A stretch of 64,000 nucleotides of DNA, taken from assembly GCA_014529385.2 (NCBI GenBank), contig CM043958.1:76415669-76479668 (forward strand). Reading direction: 5' to 3'. The notes beneath the pieces are model-generated. The model was not told the origin of the DNA. It did no database searches and worked only from the letters and a program-made list of their open reading frames with translations. Position numbers and translations under genes: made by a program. The first letter of the stretch is position 1. Every line of letters starts with the position of its first letter. This document shows, piece after piece, positions 11,342-23,700 of the stretch. The stretch comes from Adiantum capillus-veneris. Taxonomy: Eukaryota; Streptophyta; Polypodiopsida; Polypodiales; Pteridaceae.

Positions 11342-11383
<42 letters not shown>

Positions 11384-11675
11384 GCAGCTTTTGTGCGACG
11401 AAATCGTTTTTGAGCTTGGTTGCATCCCTGGCTAGTTGTACGGCTCCCACACGACCTTCGTGCCCTCCAACTCCAGTGTGGGAGTTGCAAATCATACGCA
11501 TGCGTAGGGAACATGAAGACGCCATAATGATGATATCCATTAGTGTGGGAGCTGCAGCCGGTGTTCAAGCTTAGCATAGTAGACTCGAGGTCCATGGTGC
11601 AGGCAGTAGCGGCCAGGAGAAAGGAGAAGCAAAAATCCGGTTGGGCCAATTGAATGAAGCCGGTGGTTGTTTTTT

Positions 11676-11711
<36 letters not shown>

Positions 11712-11754
11712 ATAGGAGGAGAGGTTGTTTGGGGGGGGGGGAGGGAAGAGAGAG
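11236..11754 (+). repeat. module M, copy 1, left part
   Basis: Homologous to 19388-19945 over about 450 bp. It opens with TATAATGGGGAAGGGATT, which resembles the inner part of the mini-Helitron 5' end at 19213, and contains a GA tract (11345-11381) and a poly-G run (11678-11710). The LTR element that follows has split this copy; its continuation is 17335-17480. Confidence 0.75.
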
Positions 11755-11926
11755 TGTAAGAAACTAGGCAACTAGGCTCTCCTGGATCCTCCTCCCAACC
11801 TCCCTTTATAAGTGGGCTCCTAGCCCCTTGTCCTAGACGGATCCCCTGTCCACACTGCCTAGCCCGGCCCTTGGCCGTAGTCCTTGCCTAGCCTAGTTCT
11901 TAGGGTAAAGGACCCTTGTCCTGACA
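11755..11926 (-). repeat. 3' LTR of the minus-strand element
   Basis: 172 bp, TGTAAGAAAC...CCTGACA as written on the plus strand. A TATAAA-type box is present on the minus strand near 11808-11814. It matches 17163-17334 at 166 of 172 positions. Confidence 0.92.
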
Positions 11927-11940
11927 TTACTTCCCCCTTA
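11927..11940 (-). other. polypurine tract
   Basis: On the minus strand TAAGGGGGAAGTAA directly precedes the LTR, the usual place for plus-strand DNA priming. Confidence 0.7.
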
Positions 11941-14900
11941 AGGAAGAGTTTTCGTCCTCGAAAACACAAGTAGTAATATCTTCTTAAGAATACTGATGTT
12001 CTCGTTATTGACGTCCCATAAGTGAGCCAGTTGTCTGTATGACCGATAATTGGTGTAGTGAGGAGGTTCAATGAAACCAAGAGGAATATCTTGATTTTCA
12101 ACATTGTTGTCCGTTTGCAACCACTTGGGTCTAAATGGTAACTCCATATATAATTCACTTGAGTGTTGTAAAGGAGTAACCACAACTAAAAGTCACTTGG
12201 GTTTAAATGGTAACTCCATTTATAACTCACTTGAGTACTGTAAAGGAGTAACCACAACTAAGAGTTGTCCAAAGGCATAACCAGTGTTCAGATCTTCTGA
12301 AGGTACTAGAATAATGCAAGGAAACTTTCCATGCAATTGTGAGCCAGATTTCCTACTCGCCTGAGTATCTTGAAAAGTCGGTGACATGTTTATCCCTAAT
12401 GAAGGTTATGTGCCAACGTACTCTGTCAGCACACCTGGTAAGTCCTTGACGTATGAAAGTATTGACACAATCTCCAACCCCACCACAAGAGGTGTTCAAA
12501 GTCAAAAATCGTACTTAAGCAAATTCTAGAATAGGGAGAAAATCATCTATCTAGAAATGCGTTGTGCTAACATATGCTCTTAGCAGATCCTTTAGCACAA
12601 GATTACTCTTTGTAATCTTTGTAATCTGCCTATCCCCTTGGATAACTGACAGTACTGAGGTGTGTTTTCCTCACGGTTTACAGACAGTCGTCCCAGCTGA
12701 CTGGTAAACGGGAAGTCACAGTAGTGTTTAACATTGGTGAAGAATCAACAATGTCCGAAATAACCATCGTGGTTAACTTGAAAAAATCCAGCAACGCCCA
12801 AACCGAGCCATGACCTCTATTGGTGATTAGTGGATCCAAAAGTAATCTCATAGAGATAGTGCACATAGAGTGCAAAATGCTTCATAAGCAACAATCTGTG
12901 GAATATGCATGTCGTTCTAGACCAGCCCTTGCTAAACACTAGGGCCCATAACACCTAGTGTGCATGCATTTAGCAAAAACTAATCGAACCTGTATATCCA
13001 TAATGATGCTTGCCAATACTTATGGCAAATGTGATGCGTCTGGTATGAAATAAAAGGAATGTAAATAGTTCTGAACAGAAACTAAATACTTTTAGTTTGC
13101 AATCTTTTGCAAGCCTTGCTGAAACGTCTGAATCACAATAAAAGGTGAAACATTGATTACTTCTAGATACAGACAATGAAACTTTTTCATTAACAGCTTA
13201 TAGCCTTGCTATATGTATAAACAACCATCTGTAATGTTGTTTAGCAATACTTGTATCTTAACAAGTCATTCTAAGTATCCGACAATTTCTGGCCACGAAA
13301 TTGCTCCTGATACGTCGTGCTAAAAATGGTTTAGAAAACAGATGTGACCAGCACCTAGGGACTTTGTCGTGACACATAATTGACATAATAGCGCCGGTGT
13401 CAGTCCAGAGACTCATATTTTCCACATGTGGAATATGTCTCATATAAGGATGTGTGAAAAGGAACATCCTTCAAGTACAAGACGTACTTTTGTGTGGAGG
13501 TAATTACAGACACTCTACGACGGGAGTGAGAGGGACCCTCATTCATTGCTCCACACTGGCTAAACCGAACTCCTTGAGTTCCTAGACCATGTTGTATCCC
13601 ATGTGACAACATGTGCCATATTGAATCCTACAAGTGGATTCATAACAGCATAAGGTAGAAAGATAGATTGGACACTTGGCCCAAAATACTGTGTGCCGAC
13701 ATGCCCTTGGCATGGCTCTATAACATTCTAGTGTATTTATACGTCTTGAAAAACCAAGTAAATCATACTAAAAATGGAATAACACCAAATCAATAGATGC
13801 GTACCTAGAGATTTGAACGTAATGTTCACTTACCCGCATTCAAATGGAGAGGAGCACATCCCCTACCTGAAAAACAAACAGTATTGCACTGGGAACCTTG
13901 TTTGTTGCCTTTGCAACCTAAGCCCGTGAATTAGAATCTACGTAGTCAAATCCCTTGATAAGACTTCTTTGTAGAAACTGCTCAACTAGGAGATAACGGT
14001 AACCATCATAGTTAACCGTATACAGATTGAGTGGAATCAACTTAAAAAGTGTGTTCGTTTGCTACCGTGTGGTAGATTGTGGAATTCTTTCCTTGAAAGT
14101 AGAACTGGGAGAGATCAACTGTGATCCTCAATGCAGATAAAACTGTGATCCGTAATGCCTATGGGGTGATGTAGCAATTACTCGCTGGGTCTTACCCCAA
14201 AACCGTATGTCCATAGATACTTCATAGTGCTATAGAGAGAGCAGGAGATGCACACGAGTGAACTACCGATCCCTTACAACCATGTTGTCACCCCTGATTG
14301 CTGCGTCTACACTCCGTGGTAGAGATCAGCCTGTGTGAGGTTAAGATTATCAAAAAACGCACATGAGCGTTTGCATTGAAAACATGTAGTGGAAAAATGA
14401 CACCCTAAACATCCGGAATGATATCTGTAATGACAAGATGCTTGCTTGTCAATTAACGTCAATGTGTACACCACTGGGTAGAGCTGTTCGATCTTTGAGA
14501 ACAATCATCCAAGGAATACCAACAAGTGGATCTTATCCTAGATTTAGCAATGGCCCGTAGCCAGCGTGCGTGGTTCATAGCCCGTATGGCAATGAGTGTT
14601 CAATTGATAAACCGATGAAATAAATGTGAATGGCACCTTGCCTAATTTGTAGCTGATAATTGTAGAGCATCATGGCTCAGGAGAAAACATGAAACAAACT
14701 TCGTAGAAAATTTTCATGTTGTACCTTAGAAAAAGAGGTGAAGAACGAACAGAAGAGCATGCTGGGCTGAGGGACTTTCCTTAAATGTCTAGTTTGTGTG
14801 TGCCCAGAACGTGTGCGCTTAGACATCTTATGCCTGACTGGCAGCTTATCCTATAAGCATGCAACCATCTGACTGTATGATGCTCGCATTGCAAGAGGGA

Positions 14901-15609
14901 ACACAAGTCAGATCTTGACTGTCTACCGTGTATGGGTTGTGAATCCAGTAGACGTTTTTAGATTGTTTTGTGTGCCTGGATAGCAACCAAAAATTATGGG
15001 AAACAATGCATAACTAATAGTGTCCTTGACAGAGTGATTTGTGAGAGCGTATTGTATACCATCTGGGTAGCATGCCTTGCACACAAAAACGAAAGCCCGT
15101 GGCTACCGTGATAACCTTTGAAGTCAACACCCTAAGTGCCTTGCACCGGTTAGACTGGTAAGGATTCGATGAGATGATATCCTGAATAATGTAGGTGCCC
15201 CAAACTTGGTTGCCAACTGCTCTTGTCGCCGAGGTAATCGGAGTACGAAGTAAAAGCCTTATGTCATGTAAAATGGGCCAAGCATTTGGTTTTTCATAAT
15301 ACTATCCAAAGTAATTGCAAAGCGTGAGTTGTAGGACACGTGTATCATATACACCCTAATTCAGTGATCTTGCATGCATCTCAGAATGTTTGCGACAGAT
15401 CATATAAGCCGAGATGATGTGACTGGTTGTACCAAAAATGACTGTGGCAGAAAACAATTGGGGTTTAACAGCACCCAATTAAAAAAAAAACGTACAACGT
15501 TGAAAATTCTATATTGAAGTATGAGAAAATGGCTACGCATAACATATTTAAAAAGCCATATAAGTACTGTGCCGTGCACCAAAACTGGAGTTTATGTCAA
15601 AGCACAAAC
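11941..15609 (-). other. internal region without coding capacity
   Basis: About 3.7 kb of the LTR element with only short frames. At the end nearest the 3' LTR, the frame reading VFEDENSSLRGK resembles the tail of Ty3/gypsy pol polyproteins, a weak hint of gypsy ancestry. I could not identify protease, reverse transcriptase, RNase H or integrase motifs. Confidence 0.5.
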
Positions 15610-16369
15610 TCATGCATCATGCTGAAGTTTTCCGACATGTGGGCACTGATTTTTTTGATGTGTTCCTAAGCAAATAAAACATAATTTTTGACTTTTTTCA
15701 CGTTGAAATTCGGATGGTGATAGGCGCTTCTTGACCACGTTGGTCATGCCCCGATGTGTTCCGACAACCGAAGTATTGTGGACATGTTGGACCTCTTTGG
15801 TCATAACTGGTAAATTGGCAACCCCTTGGGTTGCTGGCAAGTGGAGAGCTGATTCTGGTAGAATTCTGTAAATTAGTTGTGTAAGATTTTCTACTTGTGT
15901 AACCAATTTGAACCCTGACAGCGAGCTTGCGAAATCGGGCATCAAAAGTTTTCCAGTCCTGTAGAGTGACAAACTCCCTGGCATCTGGCAATTGATTGTC
16001 ATCCTCTAGAATATCCAACATGCTCTGTGGAGGAGGGGTTGACAAACAAGGAGACAAAGAGTGATCACCTGGGTTTGCACCATCCATCCCTGTTGCCACG
16101 AGGGTACTCTCCGTGAGAGTATCCGGCCCCATGACATCCACAGGTGGAGCCCATTCGATATATTCAAAGTCAAACATGTGTTTCTCATCAATTTCCGCAC
16201 TCATGGAGAATCTGTGTTGTGCAAACAAAAGAGAAAACAGTACCTTGGAATGCAACAAAAACTCGTAACCGTATCTAACACAAAGGTAGTTAGCCATGCT
16301 AACCTCGCCGGCGGTCATAAAGAAGGTGAATTTCCAATCCCGGTAGAATTGGCGAAGAGGTGAAATCAC
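15610..16369 (-). pseudogene. gag-like remnant
   Basis: A 223-codon minus-strand frame (15698-16369) overlaps a 130-codon frame ending at 15610. The second carries CFICLGTHQKNQC, a near zinc knuckle (CX2CX3HX4C, one residue short of the canonical CX2CX4HX4C) followed by a second His. The position, downstream of the primer binding site and upstream of the empty interior, suits gag. The switch between frames implies at least one frameshift. It is too degenerate to assign a lineage. Confidence 0.5.
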
Positions 16370-17149
16370 CGAGGAACTTCAGCACTAGCTCGTAGCAGGT
16401 TGCAATAATTAACTGGGTAATTATGTCTTCAACTGAACTGAACGTCTAAGTTGAAATCGGATTGTAAATCCCAAGCCACCACGAAATCAGCACTTGATTT
16501 GCAGCCGAGGACGCCCTTGCAAACACCGATGTATGCTTCGTATGCTTCGGCGAAGTTATGGTTACCGTGTATGGTCGACACGGGTGGTGCTTTGAATGAC
16601 TTCTTGAAGTCATTGCTAAAAAACAGTAGGTGCTGTAATTTCTGCAGTTGGACCTTGGGAAGGTCGTAGTGAAATTTTCTTGCTCGAATTGCTTGGCTTG
16701 CTTCACCGGAGGCTTACCGGAACACGAAAGTGCTGCCTTGCCAGTGGGAAGGGCTACTACCAATGGCCAAATTCAATAGCCATGGCCAATAAGCCTCCCA
16801 TGTGAACTCACGGGTTTTTATTGACGCCAAAAAAACTCACAGTAGCGAGCAGCAGCGAGCGACTATCTGCGAGCAGGGGAGGAGTGATGGCAGGGGAAAA
16901 CGAGGCCAGCTACGGCCCTTTAGTGATGGCATAGCGTTTCATCTCCCCTTGGCGCCCCTTCCAAGCCTAATAGCTCTGCATATCATGCACCATAGCCCCG
17001 CGTCCAAAAGAGGAAGCTCTGCCCGATTTGGCAAGTAGCCCGGCTAAAAACAAAAAAGGGGCTTCAAAAGCAACGGTTCTCACAAAAGGAGCATGCTTTT
17101 AGGGGCCTAAAGAGATCACGCCTAGAGAGAGAAAGGAAGAGAGACCTAA

Positions 17150-17161
17150 GCTCTGATACCA
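17150..17161 (-). other. primer binding site (tRNA-Met)
   Basis: GCTCTGATACCA on the plus strand is the complement of TGGTATCAGAGC, the plant initiator tRNA-Met primer site. It sits 1 nt inside the 5' LTR of the minus-strand element and fixes its orientation. Confidence 0.9.
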
Positions 17162-17162
17162 G

Positions 17163-17334
17163 TGTAAGAAACTAGGCAACTAGGCTCTCCTGGATCCTCC
17201 TCCCAACCTCCCTTTATAGGTGGGCTCCTAGCCCGTTGCCCTAGACGGATCCCCTCTCCACACTGCCTAGCCTGGCCCTTGGCCGTAGTCCTTGCCTAGC
17301 CTAGTTCTTAGGGTACAGGACCCTTGTCCTGACA
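17163..17334 (-). repeat. 5' LTR of the minus-strand element
   Basis: 172-bp partner of 11755-11926, with a TATAAAGGG box on the minus strand near 17211-17218. Confidence 0.92.
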
Positions 17335-17388
17335 AGTAGAGAGAGACAAAGAGCGCAGCAGCAGGCGGCTCAGGAGTGCCATGCTATG

Positions 17389-17480
<92 letters not shown>
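17335..17480 (+). repeat. module M, copy 1, right part
   Basis: Resumes the module interrupted by the LTR element: AGAGCGCAGCAGCAGGCGGC matches AGCGCAGTAGTAGGCGGC at about 20119. It is followed by a long GA tract. Confidence 0.65.
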
Positions 17481-17486
<6 letters not shown>

Positions 17487-17547
17487 CTTTTGGCCCTACC
17501 TCACCGCCTCCAATTGTGTGTGTGTGTGTGTGTGAGAGAGTGAGTGA

Positions 17548-17636
<89 letters not shown>
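17391..17636. repeat. compound GA / GT / GA microsatellite
   Basis: GA at 17391-17479, then GT with GAGT interruptions at 17513-17578, then GA to 17636. Confidence 0.95.
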
Positions 17637-17639
<3 letters not shown>

Positions 17640-18145
17640 CACCAAGAAACCAACAATATCCGTTACATAAGCATACATGGAGGGAAGAGAGAATAGTTTT
17701 TTTTTTGTGAGCCCACTTAAAGACTGTGCTAAGAAGAAGGCTTTGTACAAAGGAGTAAGATATATGCTGATTTCATGATAGTGGGTTACTTGAAAAGAAC
17801 ACATACTTAGGCAACACATTAAGCATCATGTATGTCAAGTGCATTGCACTTCTCGGACTAAACAGGTCCAAGACAGGCTTCCTGTTCGTAAGGTTGTCTC
17901 ATGGAGTGGATTGTTAGGAAGCTCTATGCTATTTCCAGTAGATATAGAGAGAGGGTGGTGCGTGCACCAGCGCAATAGTTCCTTGACGATCTTCATGTTC
18001 ACAGTGTTGTCTCATGAAGTGCATTGATTGTAGGGTGGACAATATGTATGTTAATTGAGCTTCATGTCTGCAATAATGTCTCATGATGTGCATTGATTGC
18101 AAGATATATATGTTGGGTCAGTGTCAGTGTCAGGGTCAGGAAGCT

Positions 18146-18480
18146 CTGGGCTATTTTCAGTAGATGCAAAGAGATGGCATCTTTCCAAATCCAATCACGC
18201 TCGCTTGCACCTTGAAGGCACGTGGCATTACACGAGATGCTGATCTAGGAAAAAGAATTCACGGTGATATTGTTAGTCAACGGTTGTTAAAAGAAAACGT
18301 CGCGCTTGGCACTACCTTAGTCAACATGTATGCCAAATGTCGGTGCACTTCATAAAGCACAAAAGAGCTTCCTATCCAAGATGTCGTCTCTTGGAATGCA
18401 CTGATTGTGGGATATTCCCAACTTGGGCAGGGCGAAGAAGTTGTGGACTGTTTTTGGCGGATGCGAAGCGAGGGTCCACG
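18146..18480 (+). pseudogene. PPR gene fragment, plus strand
   Basis: An open frame of 63 codons reads MQRDGIFPNPITLACTLKAR then GKRIHGDIVSQ and LVNMYAKC, the standard order inside one and a half PPR units. After a frame change near 18350 it continues as KELPIQDVVSWNALIVGYSQ and DCFWRMRSEG. The order of PPR parts is correct here, unlike the 2.4-8.2 kb block, so this piece derives from a continuous gene stretch. It lacks a start, targeting sequence and C-terminal E/DYW domain. Further fragments follow to 19200. Confidence 0.7.
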
Positions 18481-18599
18481 ATGAGCTTCATGTCTGCAAT
18501 GTTGTCTCATAACGTGCATTGATTGCAGGATATATCCAACAGGGTTAGGGTCAGGGTCAAGAAGCTCTGGGTTATTTTTAGCAGATGCAAAGAGAGTGC

Positions 18600-19212
18600 A
18601 TCTTTCCAAATCCAATCACCTTCACTTGCACCTTGAAGGCATGTGGAATTAGACGAGTTGTTGATATGGGCAAAAGAATTGACAATGATATTGTTAGTCA
18701 AGGGTTGTTGAGAGAAAACGTCACGCTTGGCACTACCTTAGTCAACATGTATGCCAAATGTTAGTGCACTTCATAAAGCACAAAAGAGCTTCGTGTCCAA
18801 GATGTTGTCTCTTTGAATGCACTGATTGCGGGATATGCCCAACTTGGGCATAGGCATGGCCAAGAAGCCGTGGACAGTTTTGGCGGATGCGAAGCAAGGG
18901 TGTTTGAGATGCTTGCATCTTGACAGGGCAAAGCAAGGGTGTCTCTTCAGATGCAATCACATAGGCTTGAATCTTGAAGGCAAGGGTTGGGGTTAAGAAG
19001 CGTATGGGTTGTTTCAGCTGAAAGGGCATCTCTCCTAATGCAATCACATACACCTCCACCTTGAAGACATGTGGTATTATACAAAATGTTGATGTGGGCA
19101 AAAGAATTCACAATGATATTATTAGTCACAGATTGTTTGAAAGAAAATTTCGTGCTTGGCACTGCCTTTGCCGACATGTATGCCTAATGTGGCGCCAAAG
19201 ACATTGATTGCA
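18600..19212 (+). pseudogene. PPR gene fragments
   Basis: Further plus-strand PPR pieces (LKACGIRRV, GKRI-D-DIVSQGLL, LVNMYAKC, VVSLNALIAGYAQL types) with stops and frame changes, ending against the mini-Helitron at 19213. Confidence 0.6.
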
Positions 19213-19364
19213 TCTATACTATCTATAATGGAGAAAGGGATTGTGGCCCCTCCCTCAAACACATGTCGCAAGGAGCTCACTCTAGTGAGTGTGGCCTATA
19301 GCCGGCAACGCAGGCGGATAATGAGATAGAGAGAGAGGCCGCCGAAGGCGGCCGGCCATACTAG
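19213..19364 (+). mobile_element. 152-bp mini-Helitron, copy 1
   Basis: Begins TCTATACTATCTATAATGG after an A and ends with hairpin GGCCGCC-GAA-GGCGGCC (19337-19353), 11 nt and CTAG, followed by T. A 5' TC end, 3' hairpin, CTAG end and insertion between A and T are all diagnostic Helitron features. It has no coding capacity. The interior is GC-rich with a GAGCTCACTC...GTGAGTGTGG potential stem. Confidence 0.82.
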
Positions 19365-19491
19365 TTGGTATGAAAGTGCCTTTACAAATGGGGGAAGGGA
19401 TTCCGGCCCCTCCCCTCGGACACGTGTCAATAGCTGCAACCTCCGAGAGGTTCCAATGAGTGTCCACTGAGAACCAGGCGACACAATGAGT

Positions 19492-19637
<146 letters not shown>

Positions 19638-19958
19638 GCAACTTTTGTGCGACGAACTCATTTTTGGGCTTGGTTGCGCCCCTGGCCAGTTGTACGACTC
19701 CCGCACGACCTTCGTGCCCTCCAACTCCAGTTTGGGAGTCAATCATACACATGCGTAGGAAACAAGAAGACGCGATAATGATGATATCCAGGAGTGTGGG
19801 AGTTGTAGCCGGTGTTCAAGCTTATCATAGTAGACTCGAGGTCCATGGTGCAGGCATGGTGGCCAGGAGAAAAGAGCAGCAAAAATCCGGTTGGGCCAAT
19901 TGAATGAAGCCGATGGTTGTTTTGGGGGGGGGGGGGGGGGGGGGGAGATCTCAGCTAT

Positions 19959-20125
<167 letters not shown>

Positions 20126-20180
20126 GTAGTAGGCGGCTCAGTGGTTGTTTTTTTTGGGGGGGGGGGGGGAGAGAGAGAGA

Positions 20181-20327
20181 TCTGAGTTTGTACACACACT
20201 ATTATTCCAATACAGAGAGAGAGACTACAGAGATCTCGTACGCAAGCTCTGTGTCTTCTCCTTCTCCATTTTCTTCCTACTCTGAGTTGTTGTCTTCCTT
20301 CTGTTTCCTGTTTCATCATCTTCAACA
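20181..20327 (+). repeat. truncated 5' LTR of Copia 1
   Basis: Matches 25089-25235 with three differences and ends in CTTCAACA. The U3 promoter part is missing, so this copy would not be transcribed from its own LTR. Confidence 0.92.
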
Positions 20328-20329
20328 AT

Positions 20330-20341
20330 TGGTATCAGAGC
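20330..20341 (+). other. primer binding site (tRNA-Met)
   Basis: TGGTATCAGAGC, 2 nt after the LTR end. Confidence 0.93.
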
Positions 20342-20726
20342 GAGGTGATTTCCAGAGCCTCTACTTGCGTTTTCGCGTCCGCGCGCGCAATCGCAGTTTT
20401 CAGGCAGTTTTTGGAAAATTTGCTCGTGGGAGCATCCTCGACGTTCCGGGAGTATTCTGAGAAGGTGACCTGGGGTTTTACCCCCCTTTCGAAGCCGTTC
20501 GAGCCCTCACAATTTTGTTCTGAGCAGCATAGCAGAAGTTACTTTTTGGAGGCGTTTAGATCAAGAGGGTGTGCTTTTTGACAGATTTTCTTCAGGTAAA
20601 CAGTTCTTTTGGGAAGCAGCTTGTCTTAGCTTTGTGCTGAGATTTTGTGTAGAGTTTTGCTTGCATTGGAGAGGAGATTTGTGAATCTCTTGGAGGTTCT
20701 TTTGCTCTCTTGTGTTCATCTACAGT

Positions 20727-23700
20727 ATGGCTCAATCTATGGAGAAAGAGATTTTTGGTGCGTTTACATCCGAAGACAAATTGGATGGTACCAACTATTC
20801 TCTTTGGTCTTTTATGGCCAAAAATGTTTTGGTTGGTAAAGGATTGTGGGATTATGTATCTGGAGATGAAGTTCGTCCAGGTAGCATTGCACCTGCCACT
20901 CCTGGTCATGGTGCAGCTGTTGGTGCAGGACCCTCACAAGTCACTCCTGAGCAAAAGAGATGGGATACTAAAGATGCACAGGCTATGGCTGTGATTGCCT
21001 TAACCATAAAGAGGACAATCACACCACATATCAGATCTTGCAGAACTTCTGAGGATGCTTGGAACACTCTGCAAGCTATGTTTGGAGGAAGAAATGCTGC
21101 CAGAATAGAGTTTTTGAAGAAACAACTTGACAAAATACAAATGGACGAAGGTGACGATATTGTCGAGCATCTTACAAAAATCAGGGATCTTAAAGAGCAA
21201 TTGCTTAGCATTGATGAAGTGATTCTAGAGAAGGACTTGGTTTCCAAAACACTCAATTCACTACCACCATCTTATTTGACTTTTCAGACTTCTTTGACTC
21301 TGTCTTTGCGAGCTAATCCTGAGCCTCTTCATTTTGAAGAGTTAGTGGCTTTGCTATTGCAGGAGGATCAATCACGTAAGAACAAGTCTTTACAGGTGGA
21401 TGGTATGGATCATGCTCTTGTTGTACAGAACAAAAACAAGGGTAAAGAGAGTGCTCATTACTCCAAGTCTAGTGCAGGACAATCTTCAGAGAAGTCTAAA
21501 GGTGATTCCGACAAGTCCAAGAAGAAAGGTAAATGTCACTACTGCAAGAAACCTAGTCACTACATTAGTGAGTGTAAAAAGCAAATTGCTAAAGAAAAGA
21601 AGAAAGAGTCAAGTTTGGTTGTTTCAGCTTCTGGTGATTCTTCTACAGCTAAAGAAGAGTCAGCAAACTTTGTGCATGATTCTTATTCTTTCGTAGTATG
21701 TTCAGATTTTTCTGCTTACAGTGTTGACAAGACACAAATGATTTGGTACTTTGATAGTGGTGCATCCAGGCATATTACTTCAAGGAAGGATTTGTTTTGT
21801 TCGTTGGATGCAGCTCCAGCAGGAAAGAAGGTGACATGTGCAAATAATGCTTCTTATCCAATCAAAGGAGTTGGTAAGATTTTGATTACCATTTCAGATG
21901 GTTCAGATTTATGCTTGCCAGATGTCTTATATGTTCCACGGATCAAGAAGAATTTGTTGTCTGTATCCTCTCTTGCAAAAAATGGTCTTCGCGTCATTTT
22001 TGAGGATGACAGATGTGTTGTACGAGATCGAGAGAATGGTTATTCTCTTATCACTACAGGTACGCTGGACAATGGACTACTTGTGCTAGATCGTTATGAA
22101 AAGCAGATTCAGGTATGTATTGCAGAAACAAAGACTCAGGCCATGCAGGATGCTGAGTTGTGGCATGCTAGATTTGGGCATGTTGGTTATGGCAGTTTGA
22201 TGACTTTACAACGTCATAATATGGTGCATGATTTGTCTTTATTGGAGATGCCACCAATACATGTATGTGAAGGTTGCGTTCTTGGAAAGATGCACAGATT
22301 TTCATTTTCGCAGGATGGTTCAGTTAGAGCCACACGAAAATTGCAGCTTGTACACAGTGATGTATGTGGTCCTATGAGGACGCCATCTATAGGAAACAGC
22401 CTTTATTTTGTGACCTTCATTGATGACTTTTCCAGGTTTTGTTGGGTGTATCCACTCAAAGCAAAGTCAGATGTGTTTGTAGTTTTTCAACATTATGTCG
22501 CCATGGTTGAAAATGAAACAAGTTGCAAAGTACAGACTCTTCGTACCGATCGAGGAGGTGAATACATGTCAGGTGCATTTAAGGATTTTTTGGGAAAGAA
22601 AGGCATTAAACACCAATGCACTATGCCATACACACCACAACAGAATGGTGTTGCAGAAAGGAAGAACATGTCTTTAATGGAGACGGCTAGATGTATGCTC
22701 AAGGCTAAGAGTTTGCCTCATAAGCTATGGATGGAGGCAGTTGCTTGTGCAACACATGTTTTGAACAGGTGTCCTACTCGTGCCTTGAAGACCATTACTC
22801 CATATGAAGCTTGGTATGACAGAAAACCTTCAGTCAGTTATCTTTGTGTTTTTGGTTGTCTTGCTTATGCTCACATCCCTCAGCAGTTACGTGGGAAGCT
22901 TGATGATAAGGCAATCAAATGTATATTTGTGGGGTACAGTAGTGGAAGTAAAGGTTATAGACTTTACAATCCTGCTACAAACAAGATTTTTGAAAGTCGT
23001 GATGTAATTTTTGCAGAAACTACTGCTCAACCTATGGTTGTTTTTGATGTACCTCATATGCAGACACATGATGTATTTGAAGGTTTGCTTCCTTCTTTTG
23101 TGGAGAATCAAGAATCACAACAGGTTGATAATCTTGATCAATCTTTTGATCAGCATGTGACACCTCATGATGTAGAGGAAATTGTGCGTGAAGAGCAAGA
23201 AGTTCTCAAGGAAGAAAGAACCTTGCCTAAATGGGTTCAGAAAACTTTGCAGGATAGCAAGTTGGATGCACCGTTGCCACGAAAAACACGTGCTGGTACT
23301 ACTTTTGGCAGAGAGCAAGTAGATTTGGCTTGCTTTAGCACTCTTTGTGATGCAGATGAGCCTGATTCATTTGAACAAGCTTTAGAGTGTGTTCAGTGGA
23401 AAGATGCTATGCAACAAGAAATTGATTCTATTCATAAGAATCATACATGGGATCTAGTGGACTTGCCTACAGGTAAAAAGCCTATTGGTACAAAGTGGGT
23501 TTTTAAGGTTAAAAAGGAAACAAGATGGTACTGTTGACAGGTACAAAGCAAGGCTTGTGGCAAAAGGCTATGCGCAACAGAAAGGCATAGATTATGATGA
23601 AACCTTTGCTCCTACTTCTCGTGCGTCCACAGTTAGATCACTAGTTGCAATTGCTGCTCATCATGGTTGGAAAGTGCATCAGTTGGATATCAAAACTGCT

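Larger units (their letters stand above)
11755..17334 (-). mobile_element. LTR retrotransposon, minus strand, mostly non-coding (LARD-like)
   Basis: Two 172-bp direct repeats (11755-11926 and 17163-17334), each TG...CA, bound a 5.58-kb element. A primer binding site TGGTATCAGAGC on the minus strand lies just inside the right LTR and a purine tract lies inside the left one, so the element reads right to left. The LTRs differ at six positions (about 96.5% identity). Only a gag-like frame near 15610-16369 is recognisable; the remaining 3.6 kb has no frame above about 80 codons. The coding region is either badly decayed or was never complete, as in large retrotransposon derivatives. No clean 5-bp target duplication: the flanks are GAGAG and AGTAG. 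Confidence 0.85.
17978..19385 (+). repeat. PPR segment, duplicate 1
   Basis: Matches 25236-26401 from the word GTTCCTTGACG onward, through the 152-bp mini-Helitron and about 20 bp beyond it. Relative to this copy the second lacks about 260 bp (18373-18633). The shared segment is older than, or was duplicated with, the mini-Helitron it contains. Confidence 0.85.

Noticed and set aside
18164-18355. A functional PPR gene
   Set aside because: Only one and a half motifs are open, with no start, no targeting peptide, no E/DYW tail and a frame change directly after.
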